Shown: positions 1 to 5,556 of the stretch, piece by piece
Layout: each line of letters starts with the position of its first letter
Position numbering within the stretch: position 1 is the stretch's first letter
Source: Bacillota bacterium
GTDB lineage: Bacteria > Bacillota > Bacilli > Alicyclobacillales > SLC66
Reading direction: 5' to 3'
DNA length: 5,704 nucleotides
Assembly (NCBI GenBank): GCA_021797415.1
Contig: JAJZZT010000135.1
Coordinates: 1 to 5,704 of the forward strand
Translations under genes and position numbers: made by a program
The notes under the pieces: model-generated
The model's input: only the letters and a program-made list of their open reading frames with translations
What the model was told of the DNA's origin: nothing
The model's database searches: none

Positions 1-57
1 CCCGGGGACATGTGATAAAGTTGCTTGAAAAAGTTCGGTTTATCACATGTCCCCGGG
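1..57. repeat. Perfect 19-bp-armed palindrome, copy 1 of the GGGGACATGTGATAAA repeat family
   Basis: Bases 1-19 and 39-57 are exact reverse complements, separated by a 19-base loop (20-38). The arm contains the 16-base core GGGGACATGTGATAAA, which recurs at 5560-5575 and, diverged, at 5396-5411. Inside the arms the two sides differ: the left core continues GTTGCTTGAA, while the right core read on the - strand continues CCGAACTTTTTC. The element therefore has distinguishable ends. It lies 33 bases before the queD start and would form a stable hairpin in any transcript entering from upstream. No T-run follows, so it does not look like a classical intrinsic terminator. The outermost bases CCCG/CGGG belong to the palindrome and are not a direct target duplication. 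A MITE or REP-like element is the most likely identity; an operator is the alternative. Confidence 0.85.
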
Positions 58-90
58 ATGTTGAGACGGCGGGAGATCGGAGAGTTTGCC

Positions 91-552
91 ATGAGTTACG
101 ATGTGCCGGACAAGCTCATGCGGTTCGGCGAAGATATCGGTTCCGAGCATTTGCGTTATCACGGCAGGCGGGTATCGGTGAGCAAGGAGTTCACCTTCGA
201 CGCGGCGCACCACCTGTATCTGTATGAAGGGAAATGCGCCGGCCTGCACGGCCACACGTACAGGCTGCGCGTGACGGTCAGCGGGATGCCGGACGACAAG
301 GGCCTGGTCATCGACTTTGCCGATCTGCGCACCGTGGTGGAACGGGAGGTCGTGAAGCGGCTGGACCATCAGTACCTGAACGCCGCGCTGCCTTTGATGA
401 ACACCACGGCGGAAAATATCGTTGTATGGATTTACGAGCGGATAGCGGAAGCTTTGTCCAGGAGCCATCCGCGTGTTCGTATGGAGCGCGCGACCCTCTG
501 GGAGACGCCCACTTCGGCGGCTTCAGTGGACCGGACGGAGATGGAGAGATGA
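91..552 (+). CDS. queD: 6-carboxy-5,6,7,8-tetrahydropterin synthase (QueD, PTPS family)
   Basis: QueD is a cytosolic zinc enzyme that converts 7,8-dihydroneopterin triphosphate to 6-carboxytetrahydropterin, the first queuosine-specific step after GTP cyclohydrolase. The 153-residue product is of normal family length. Visible motifs are FDAAHH (His40 as likely zinc ligand), CAGLHGH (catalytic Cys49 with zinc ligands His53 and His55, matching CxxxHGH), LDHQYLN for the catalytic Asp/His region, PxxNTTAEN, and WETP near the C-terminus. ATG 91 is chosen because GGAGAG (79-84) sits 6 bases upstream. Earlier in-frame starts (TTG 25, ATG 58) would translate part of, or abut, the repeat at 1-57. GTG 178 would also leave the whole fold intact and cannot be fully excluded. 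The stop overlaps the queE start (ATGA, 549-552), implying coupled translation. No convincing promoter is visible before it, so the promoter probably lies upstream of the window. Confidence 0.95.
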   Translation: MSYDVPDKLMRFGEDIGSEHLRYHGRRVSVSKEFTFDAAHHLYLYEGKCAGLHGHTYRLRVTVSGMPDDKGLVIDFADLRTVVEREVVKRLDHQYLNAALPLMNTTAENIVVWIYERIAEALSRSHPRVRMERATLWETPTSAASVDRTEMER

Positions 553-1247
553 GCGGGGACGCCGCGCCGCAGTCGCTGGTTCTGCCGCTGGTCGAGATCT
601 TTGAGACGGTGGAAGGTGAGGGGACGGCCGCCGGGTACCCCACCGTATTCATTCGCCTGTTCGGTTGCCCGCTGCGCTGCGTCTGGTGTGATACGCCCTA
701 CAGCTACGCGCCGCATGAACCGCAGATACGGCTGTCGATCGCGGACATCTGCGCCCGCGTGGCGGATTTTGCGTCCACGCGGGTTTGTCTGACCGGCGGA
801 GAGCCGCTCATGTTCGGTGAGCGTTCCAGCGCGCTGTTGAACGCGCTCGCCGCCATGGAACAGCTTGTCGACATCCATGTCGAGACGAGCGGCGCCGTCT
901 CTCTCGAATCGTTTTTTGCGGGGGTCGGTTCGGACAAGGTGCGTTATATTGTCGATTACAAGCTGCCGGCGTCCGGGGAGACGGCCCGTATGCACCTGCC
1001 GAATCTGCGCATGTTGCGGCCGTCGGACGAACTGAAGTTTGTCATCGCGGACAGGGACGATTTTGCCGCAGCCATTGAGGTGCTGCGCGTGCACAGGCCG
1101 GGCGGCGTGATCCTGTTCAGTCCGGTCTTTGGCCGGATGGAGCCGCGGGAACTGGTGACGTGGATTCTTGCGGCCGGACTGCGCGACGTTCGGCTGAATC
1201 TCCAGATTCACAAGGTGATCTGGCATCCGGAGCAGCGCGGCGTCTGA
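549..1247 (+). CDS. queE: 7-carboxy-7-deazaguanine synthase (QueE, radical SAM)
   Basis: QueE is a radical-SAM enzyme that rearranges 6-carboxytetrahydropterin, the QueD product, to 7-carboxy-7-deazaguanine, using an iron-sulfur cluster, SAM and Mg2+. The 232-residue product has the N-terminal [10 protein letters not shown] motif (16-25). The cluster motif CPLRCVWC (Cys40, Cys44, Cys47) is the canonical CX3CX2C. It is followed by Asp48-Thr49, where QueE family members have a Mg-associated Thr, and then by the SAM-binding LTGGEPL (81-87) and the later VETSG strand. ATG 549 is chosen because it overlaps the queD stop and has GGAG (537-540) 8 bases upstream. The open frame continues upstream to 234 but only as an out-of-frame shadow of queD. 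Translation is probably coupled to queD. Confidence 0.95.
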   Translation: MSGDAAPQSLVLPLVEIFETVEGEGTAAGYPTVFIRLFGCPLRCVWCDTPYSYAPHEPQIRLSIADICARVADFASTRVCLTGGEPLMFGERSSALLNALAAMEQLVDIHVETSGAVSLESFFAGVGSDKVRYIVDYKLPASGETARMHLPNLRMLRPSDELKFVIADRDDFAAAIEVLRVHRPGGVILFSPVFGRMEPRELVTWILAAGLRDVRLNLQIHKVIWHPEQRGV

Positions 1248-1322
1248 GAGCGTGCGCGAGGCCGCGTTTCTGGCGATGGCTCCGCCTGCGTCGGGGATTT
1301 CTGGGCCCCCTTTTGAACAACC

Positions 1323-1366
1323 GCGGTGCTGGAGGGGAAGGTATGCGGTGCTGGAGGGGAAGGTAT
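1323..1366 (+). repeat. Exact 22-bp tandem duplication carrying two copies of the queC ribosome-binding site
   Basis: Bases 1323-1344 and 1345-1366 are identical, beginning GCGGTGCTGGAGG and ending GGGAAGGTAT. Each unit contains a strong Shine-Dalgarno core GGAGG (1331-1335 and 1353-1357). The first copy is 7 bases from ATG 1343 and the second 11 bases from the queC ATG 1369 (8 bases from an adjacent in-frame TTG at 1366). A perfect tandem copy in an otherwise unique intergenic stretch suggests a recent slippage or duplication event. Confidence 0.9.
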
Positions 1367-1369
1367 TGA
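1343..1369 (+). CDS. Candidate 8-codon leader ORF coupled to queC
   Basis: An ATG created by the junction of the 22-bp duplication opens an 8-residue frame, MRCWRGRY, ending with TGA at 1367-1369. That stop shares its last base with the queC ATG (TGATG). The ORF has a well-spaced GGAGG 7 bases upstream, better placed than the site in front of queC itself, so ribosomes could translate it and reinitiate on queC. The peptide matches nothing I recognise and may matter only through being translated. Its existence as a translated ORF is inference. Confidence 0.3.
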   Translation: MRCWRGRY

Positions 1370-2070
1370 TGAAGCGGGCCGGACGGGATGTCGTGATCTT
1401 GAGCGGCGGTCTGGACAGCGCCACCTGTCTTGCGGTGGCCAAAAGGCGCGGAGACAATGTCTACGCATTGACGTTCGACTATGGGCAGCGGCACCGCCGG
1501 GAGATCCGGTCCGCGCGGGAGTTGGCGCGCCATTACGGGATTGTGGAGCATCGCGTCGCGCCGCTTCCATTCCTTCGTGAAATCGGCGGGAGCGCGCTGA
1601 CGGACGATCGCGTCGAGGTGCCGACGACGGGCGTGGCGGAAGGCAAGATTCCCGTCACGTACGTGCCCGGCCGCAACTTGATCTTTTTGTCGATCGCGGC
1701 GGCGTATGCGGAGGTCGTCGGGGCGGATGCGCTGTATATCGGCGTGAATGCGCTGGATTACAGCGGTTATCCGGATTGCCGGCCGGAATTTGTCGCGGCG
1801 TTCGCAAAAACCGCCGCGCTCGCCACGCGCGCCGGGGTTGAGGGTGCGGCGCTGCGGATCGAGGCGCCGTTACAGTACCTGGGCAAGTGCGAGATCGTCC
1901 AATTGGGCGCGGAACTGGGCGTTCCTTATGAGTTGACCACATCGTGCTACCAAGGCGGCGAAGTGGCCTGCGGCGTCTGCGACAGTTGTCGGCTGCGGCT
2001 GGAGGGATTCGCGGCGGCGGGTCTCACTGACCCGCTGCCGTACGCAGCGGGGAGGACGCCGGACCGTTAG
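1369..2070 (+). CDS. queC: 7-cyano-7-deazaguanine (preQ0) synthase (QueC)
   Basis: QueC is an ATP-dependent enzyme of the PP-loop family that converts 7-carboxy-7-deazaguanine and ammonia to 7-cyano-7-deazaguanine (preQ0), the step after QueE. The 233-residue product is of typical length. The ATP pyrophosphatase motif is SGGLDS (12-17), followed by the family-typical LTFDYGQRH and the [10 protein letters not shown] and [17 protein letters not shown] blocks. The C-terminal zinc site is complete: Cys193, Cys201, Cys204 and Cys207 in the CX8CX2CX2C spacing. ATG 1369 is chosen because it leaves the usual short N-terminus before the PP-loop. The GTG at 1252 would add 39 residues that do not look conserved, and TTG 1366 would add one. 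It lies 121 bases after queE, behind a duplicated ribosome-binding site. No clear terminator follows it. Confidence 0.95.
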   Translation: MKRAGRDVVILSGGLDSATCLAVAKRRGDNVYALTFDYGQRHRREIRSARELARHYGIVEHRVAPLPFLREIGGSALTDDRVEVPTTGVAEGKIPVTYVPGRNLIFLSIAAAYAEVVGADALYIGVNALDYSGYPDCRPEFVAAFAKTAALATRAGVEGAALRIEAPLQYLGKCEIVQLGAELGVPYELTTSCYQGGEVACGVCDSCRLRLEGFAAAGLTDPLPYAAGRTPDR

Positions 2071-2113
2071 GGGTTGTCTCATCTGCGGTGAAGCGGTGAA
2101 ATTGTTTTGACAC

Positions 2114-2143
2114 TTTACGCATCGCCCTGCGATGTGACATAAT
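2114..2143 (+). promoter_or_regulatory. Candidate vegetative promoter for the LCP gene, with a palindrome in the spacer
   Basis: TTTACG (2114-2119, 4/6 to TTGACA) and CATAAT (2138-2143, 5/6 to TATAAT) are 18 bases apart, in the 249-base gap between queC and the LCP gene. The spacer carries an inverted repeat, CGCATCGC (2118-2125) and GCGATGTG (2129-2136), 8 pairs with one G-T, around a 3-base centre. A regulator could bind there between the two promoter boxes. A perfect TTGACA lies at 2107-2112 but is 25 bases from this -10. Predicted transcripts would have a leader of roughly 170 bases. This is a sequence-match call only. Confidence 0.35.
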
Positions 2144-2276
2144 CGCGCCCAGAGGGTTGCCCACTTTCCGGATCTCTCTGTTTGCCGAAGAACTGTAAAA
2201 CAGCACATGTTCGGGAGTTTCTGACGGTCTTGCGGCGTCGCCGAGTTCCCGGCCCATTTCGGACCCTCTCTAACAA

Positions 2277-2304
2277 GGGGATGGGATAAACCGAATTTTT
2301 TCGG
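2277..2304 (+). repeat. Probable one-ended remnant of the GGGGACATGTGATAAA repeat in the LCP-gene leader
   Basis: The stretch GGGGA-TG-GGATAAACCGAA-TTTTTTC aligns with the - strand reading of copy 1 (core followed by CCGAACTTTTTC) at about 24 of 28 positions after a 2-base gap. The run GATAAACCGAA is identical in both. No recognisable second arm follows, because the LCP gene starts 15 bases later. CCGAA (2291-2295) and TTCGG (2300-2304) can also form a small hairpin just upstream of the Shine-Dalgarno site. The match is partly low-complexity T-run, so homology is probable rather than certain. Confidence 0.4.
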
Positions 2305-2319
2305 ACTGTGAGGTATGTT

Positions 2320-3624
2320 ATGAGCCAGAATCCACCAGGCAACAAGAGCAAATCGGGAATGCCGAAGAAGGTGAACCGCAAGAAGCGGGCGCGCAGGCGG
2401 CTCATTCTTGCGGCCATCGGGGCTGTCACACTCGGGGTGCTCGTGGCCGCCGCGTTCGCCTTCACCAACGAGCCGTACACGGGCGGCAATCCGTTTAGTA
2501 ATTTACCATCATTATTTCAGGGCATCAACAAACCGGTGAACATCCTGCTGATCGGGAACAACGCGCGCAATCCCGCCGGGCCGCTGGACATCGGAACGGG
2601 CGGCGGCGGCCAGGCGGACATCATGATGATTGCCCACATTGATCCGCAGACGCACCATGTCGAGCTGATTTCCGTGCCGCGCGACATGTTGTTCGCGATG
2701 CCGCAGTACAACGACCCGATTCCGAAGATCAAGTCGTTTTTCTTTATCGGCGCCCAGATGCAGCCGAACCAGGCGGCGCAACTGACGGTCCAGGCCGTGG
2801 AGAAGTTCACGGGCATGCCCATCCGGTGGTGGATCACGACCGATTTCCAGGGCTTCATCGACGCGGTCAACGCGGTCGGAGGTGTACGCGTGGACGTGCC
2901 GGGGCGGATCTACGATCCATTGCACAGCGGCGCCAACCTCTATCCGGGCTGGCAGACGCTAAACGGCGCCAATGCCCTGGCGTACATCCGCGTGCGGCAG
3001 AACACCGCGAGCTCGGTCGCGACCAACGACTTCCAGCGCAGCGACGCGCAGGCGCAGGTGCTGATGGCGCTGAAGCAAAAACTGCTGAATAAAACGAACG
3101 ACCTGGCGCACATCGGTCCGCTGATCGGGACCTGGCTGAAAGACGTGGCGACCAACATGAGCTACGCAGATCTGCTGCACGTCGCGGAAGTGGCGCACGG
3201 CAGCACGGTGGCTCACATCGACCTCGGCAATGTCGGAGACTCGATGCAGTTGGCCAGCGCTCCGGCGCCCGGCTTCAACCAGCAGAACTCCATCACGGGC
3301 GCGTATTACGACATCATCGATCCCGCGCACATCACGCAGGTGTTGAAACCGTACGGTTCCAAGGGAGCGTGGACGGGCATCACGCTGCCTCCGCCGGGTC
3401 AGATCCCGGTGGACGTGTACGGTTCGTCGGCTTATGTGCAAAAATTGCAGGCGGCGGGCTACCAGGTTACGGCGGAAGGCGGCGGCAGTTCGTCTTCGGT
3501 GCAGATCGACTATCCGCCGGGCGACATGGCGTGGGGATTGCAGGTGGGCAGAACGCTGGCGACGGGCAATTCAATCGTTCAACCGGGAAGCAACACGAAT
3601 GCCGTCGTGGTCTACGCGCCGTAG
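2320..3624 (+). CDS. LytR-CpsA-Psr (LCP) family cell-wall glycopolymer ligase with LytR C-terminal domain
   Basis: LCP enzymes transfer undecaprenyl-pyrophosphate-linked polymers such as teichoic acid or capsule to peptidoglycan on the outer face of the membrane. The 434-residue product has a Lys/Arg-rich cytoplasmic start (16-27), one membrane segment (about 28-48), then an LCP domain. Visible motifs are NILLIGNNAR (74-83), ADIMMIAHIDP (Asp100), SVPRDM (Arg121), the DAVGGVRVDVP block, LNGANALAYIRVRQ (Arg224, Arg226) and DFQRSDAQ (Arg240, Gln244). A LytR_C-like domain follows from about residue 364, interrupted by GGGSSSS. Two family-typical residues differ: LGxDxR has Asn at the Asp position, and the second Arg of RxxRQ is Ala243. 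ATG 2320 is chosen for GTGAGG (2308-2313) 6 bases upstream; GTG 2308 would use up that site. The exact polymer substrate, and hence a gene symbol, cannot be assigned. It appears to be a single-gene unit with its own leader and a downstream hairpin. Confidence 0.9.
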   Translation: MSQNPPGNKSKSGMPKKVNRKKRARRRLILAAIGAVTLGVLVAAAFAFTNEPYTGGNPFSNLPSLFQGINKPVNILLIGNNARNPAGPLDIGTGGGGQADIMMIAHIDPQTHHVELISVPRDMLFAMPQYNDPIPKIKSFFFIGAQMQPNQAAQLTVQAVEKFTGMPIRWWITTDFQGFIDAVNAVGGVRVDVPGRIYDPLHSGANLYPGWQTLNGANALAYIRVRQNTASSVATNDFQRSDAQAQVLMALKQKLLNKTNDLAHIGPLIGTWLKDVATNMSYADLLHVAEVAHGSTVAHIDLGNVGDSMQLASAPAPGFNQQNSITGAYYDIIDPAHITQVLKPYGSKGAWTGITLPPPGQIPVDVYGSSAYVQKLQAAGYQVTAEGGGSSSSVQIDYPPGDMAWGLQVGRTLATGNSIVQPGSNTNAVVVYAP

Positions 3625-3670
3625 ACTTTCGCGGTTGGCAAAAGACGATGACCGGCAGGAGATAGACAAG

Positions 3671-3704
3671 AAGGCGGCGGTTCCCGTTCGGGGACCGCCG
3701 CCTT
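3671..3704 (+). terminator. Strong GC-rich stem-loop after the LCP gene
   Basis: AAGGCGGCGGTTCCC (3671-3685) and GGGGACCGCCGCCTT (3690-3704) pair over 15 bases, with one G-T pair, around a GTTC loop. The stem begins 46 bases after the LCP stop codon and is much stronger than any other hairpin between genes. It lacks a following T-run (CGCATCCC comes next), so it is either a non-canonical terminator or an mRNA 3'-end stabiliser. Its position between two independent genes favours a termination or processing role. Confidence 0.6.
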
Positions 3705-3750
3705 CGCATCCCAGCGCACCCGTTGCAATCGCGAGCGTGCGGCGGCATGA

Positions 3751-3765
3751 TGGGGACAGTGTCAC
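3751..3765 (+). repeat. GGGGACAGTGTCAC motif, possibly a relative of the repeat core
   Basis: TGGGGACAGTGTCAC sits in the 199-base gap upstream of the NAD(P)HX gene. It shares GGGGACA and TGT with the core GGGGACATGTGATAAA and contains its own small palindrome GACA-G-TGTC (3755-3763). No matching second arm is visible nearby. From memory, motifs of this kind occur in REP-type elements of other bacteria, but I cannot verify the link here. It could be a solo end or chance. Confidence 0.25.
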
Positions 3766-3823
3766 AGGACGGGTACTACTTGTACATTGCGCCGAATATA
3801 TTTAGAAAACCGGGGTGAGCCCA

Positions 3824-5410
3824 GTGATTTTGGTCACCGGAAAAGAAATGAAAGCCATTGACCGGGAGATGATCGACAAGGTCGGGGTGAGTGCGGCGGC
3901 ACTTATGGAAACAGCCGGTCTGGCTGTAGCGGACGCGGCGGCGGAGCTGATTGACCGAGTGGCGCAGAGCGCGCGCCGGGAGGTCATCCATGTGGTGGCC
4001 GGGAAAGGCCACAACGGAGCCGACGGAGTGGCGGCGGCCCGCTGGCTGTTGTCGCGCGGGCGGCAAGTCTGCGTATGGCTGGTCGCGGGAGAAGAAGCGC
4101 TGTCCGAGTTGTGCAGGGTACAATTGACCGCCTTCCGCAATCTGGGCGGTAGGCTGGCCGTCGATGACGACCGCCTGGAAGACGCGGCGATCATCATCGA
4201 TGCGATCGTGGGCAACGGGGTGCGCCTGCCCCTGGCGGATGATATCGCGGTATATGCCAATGCGATCGGACGCGCGGGCCGGCCGGTGCTGGCAATCGAT
4301 CTTCCCACAGGCGTGGACGCGGATAGCGGAGCGTGCGATGAGGCGGCTGTCCACGCCGACATGACGGTGACGCTCGGCTTTGCCAAAGTCGGCCTCCATC
4401 AATACCCCGGTCGTGGCCTTGCGGGCGAGATTCGCGTGCATTCGCTGTCGATGACCGATGGATTGGCAGTGCGCTGTGGAGCGGCGTGCACACTGCTCAC
4501 CACATCCGCCATGGCAGAACTGCTGTCCGTTCGACCCGCGCAAAGCCATAAAGGAACGTTTGGGCAGGTCGGCGTGATCGCCGGCAGCAACGGCATGTAC
4601 GGTGCGGCCCGACTGGCTGTTCTCGGCGCTTACCGCGCGGGTGCGGGACTCGTCCGCTATCTGGCTCCGGCCGGGGTGCCGTCCGCCGAATTCGCCGGTA
4701 GGGCGGAAACTGTCGTCGTCCGTCGGGCGGTCGCGGATGAATGGACGGCGGATGGGATTGTGGAAGCGGCTCACTTTTTGTCAGGTTGTGCGGCGGGCGT
4801 ATGCGGTCCAGGGCTGGGCGACAGCGTGGCCAAGGCTATCGGCCGCATTGACCGGGATGCCGCCGTTTTGGAATCGCTCGGCCGGGTGCAGGCGCCGCTG
4901 GTGTTCGATGCGGATTGGCTGAACGCTCTCGCAACACTGCCGGACAGAGGAGTCTCGTGGCTTGCGAACCGCGGCGGTCCTACGGTCATCACGCCGCATC
5001 CGAAGGAATTCGCGCGCCTGACGGGCGCATCCGTTGCGCAGGTTCAGGCGGATCGCGTGCGGATGGCGAGAGAGTACGCGCAGCGCGTGGGCGTGCATGT
5101 GGTGTTGAAAGGCGCGGGAACGGTGATTGCGGATCCCGATGGCGCTGTGAGCGTGAATCCCACTGGCAACAGCGGATTGGCCACGGGCGGCGCGGGGGAT
5201 GTTCTGGCGGGCGTTATCGCGGGACTGCTGGCAGGAGGCAAAACGGCGGGCAGTGCGGCGCGGCTGGGCGTCTATCTTCACGGATTGGCGGCCGATCTCG
5301 CGTGTCGCGCCCGCCAGTCCGAGGAATCTCTGCTGGCGGGCGATGTGGCCGATTCGTTGGCAGACGCTTTTCGGTATTTGCGCCGCGTCCAGCATGGGGA
5401 TATGCGATAA
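3824..5410 (+). CDS. nnr: Bifunctional NAD(P)H-hydrate epimerase / ADP-dependent (S)-NAD(P)H-hydrate dehydratase
   Basis: This cytosolic metabolite-repair enzyme restores NADH and NADPH damaged by hydration: the N-terminal YjeF_N domain epimerises NAD(P)HX and the C-terminal ribokinase-like domain dehydrates the S form using ADP. The 528-residue product is a normal length for the fusion. The epimerase part spans about 1-210, with VTGKEMKAIDR at the start, GKGHNGADG (60-68), DAIVGNG, DLPTGVDADSG (159-169) and KVGLHQYPG. The dehydratase part spans about 230-525, with HKGTFGQVGVIAGSNGMYGAA (242-262), FDADWLN, TPHPKEF (390-396), VVLKGAGTVIA, and NPTGNSGLATGGAGDVL carrying the catalytic Asp459. 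GTG 3824 is preferred: GGGGTGA (3812-3818) is 5 bases upstream, and the protein then starts MILVTGKEM like its relatives. GTG 3815 lacks a ribosome site. The epimerase signature is usually GxGNNGGDG, so His63 and Ala66 are unusual. The stop codon lies inside a diverged repeat arm. No firm promoter is seen. Confidence 0.93.
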   Translation: MILVTGKEMKAIDREMIDKVGVSAAALMETAGLAVADAAAELIDRVAQSARREVIHVVAGKGHNGADGVAAARWLLSRGRQVCVWLVAGEEALSELCRVQLTAFRNLGGRLAVDDDRLEDAAIIIDAIVGNGVRLPLADDIAVYANAIGRAGRPVLAIDLPTGVDADSGACDEAAVHADMTVTLGFAKVGLHQYPGRGLAGEIRVHSLSMTDGLAVRCGAACTLLTTSAMAELLSVRPAQSHKGTFGQVGVIAGSNGMYGAARLAVLGAYRAGAGLVRYLAPAGVPSAEFAGRAETVVVRRAVADEWTADGIVEAAHFLSGCAAGVCGPGLGDSVAKAIGRIDRDAAVLESLGRVQAPLVFDADWLNALATLPDRGVSWLANRGGPTVITPHPKEFARLTGASVAQVQADRVRMAREYAQRVGVHVVLKGAGTVIADPDGAVSVNPTGNSGLATGGAGDVLAGVIAGLLAGGKTAGSAARLGVYLHGLAADLACRARQSEESLLAGDVADSLADAFRYLRRVQHGDMR

Positions 5411-5453
5411 AACCCGCCGTCTGTTCATCGGATTTGTTTTCGCGCATGTCCCC
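5396..5453. repeat. Diverged copy 2 of the GGGGACATGTGATAAA repeat, overlapping the nnr stop codon
   Basis: The left arm GGGGATATGCGATAAA (5396-5411) matches the core at 14 of 16 bases. The right arm (5438-5453), read on the - strand, is GGGGACATGCGCGAAA and matches at 13 of 16. The arms pair with each other at 13 positions plus one wobble, around a 26-base loop. At core position 10 both arms changed together (T-A in copy 1, C-G here), which looks like a compensated substitution. Reading on from the right arm on the - strand gives ACAAATCCGA, close to the CCAAATTCCGA that follows the left core of copy 3. The left arm encodes the last codons of nnr and its TAA stop (5408-5410). Confidence 0.65.
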
Positions 5454-5504
5454 GAAGGCTTTGGCAAGAAAGGATTTGCGGAATCTGTCGTTCGCTGACG
5501 ACGG

Positions 5505-5540
5505 GGGAATTCCGGGCGTCGAAAGCTCGACAAATTTCCC
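5505..5540. other. Imperfect hairpin between the two 3' repeats
   Basis: GTCGA (5518-5522) and TCGAC (5527-5531) form an inner stem with an AAGC loop. GGGAATT (5505-5511) and AATTTCCC (5533-5540) form an outer stem with one bulge. No T-run follows. It is not similar to the GGGGACATGTGATAAA family. The surrounding bases 5454-5556 hold no supportable gene. Confidence 0.3.
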
Positions 5541-5556
5541 GGGCAATTGACATGCG

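Noticed and set aside
25..90. Longer queD frame starting at TTG 25 or ATG 58
   Set aside because: These starts lie in or at the edge of the palindromic repeat and lack a well-placed ribosome site; ATG 91 has GGAGAG 6 bases upstream.
1..90. preQ1 riboswitch in the queD leader
   Set aside because: No preQ1 class I or II consensus is recognisable; the space is occupied by the palindrome and a short linker.
1293..1314. GGGG...CCCC followed by TTTT as an attenuator before queC
   Set aside because: Only four pairs around a 9-base loop with four Ts; too weak to call.
1252..1368. N-terminal extension of queC from GTG 1252
   Set aside because: The extra residues run through the 22-bp duplication, show no conserved motif and exceed normal QueC length.
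432..1457. 341-residue - strand open frame opposite queE
   Set aside because: It is antisense to clear queE motifs, rich in Arg/Pro/His as expected of a GC-rich shadow frame, and has no recognisable domain.
3797..3802. TATATT as a -10 box for nnr
   Set aside because: No acceptable -35 lies 15-19 bases upstream and there is no extended -10 TG, so it was not listed as a promoter.
3776..4774. 332-residue - strand open frame opposite nnr
   Set aside because: It is a shadow of the NnrE/NnrD coding frame and has no recognisable motif.
5446..5550. 34-codon ORF beginning MSPKALARKDL downstream of nnr
   Set aside because: Its ATG lies in the right arm of the diverged repeat, no ribosome site precedes it, and the peptide is unrecognised.
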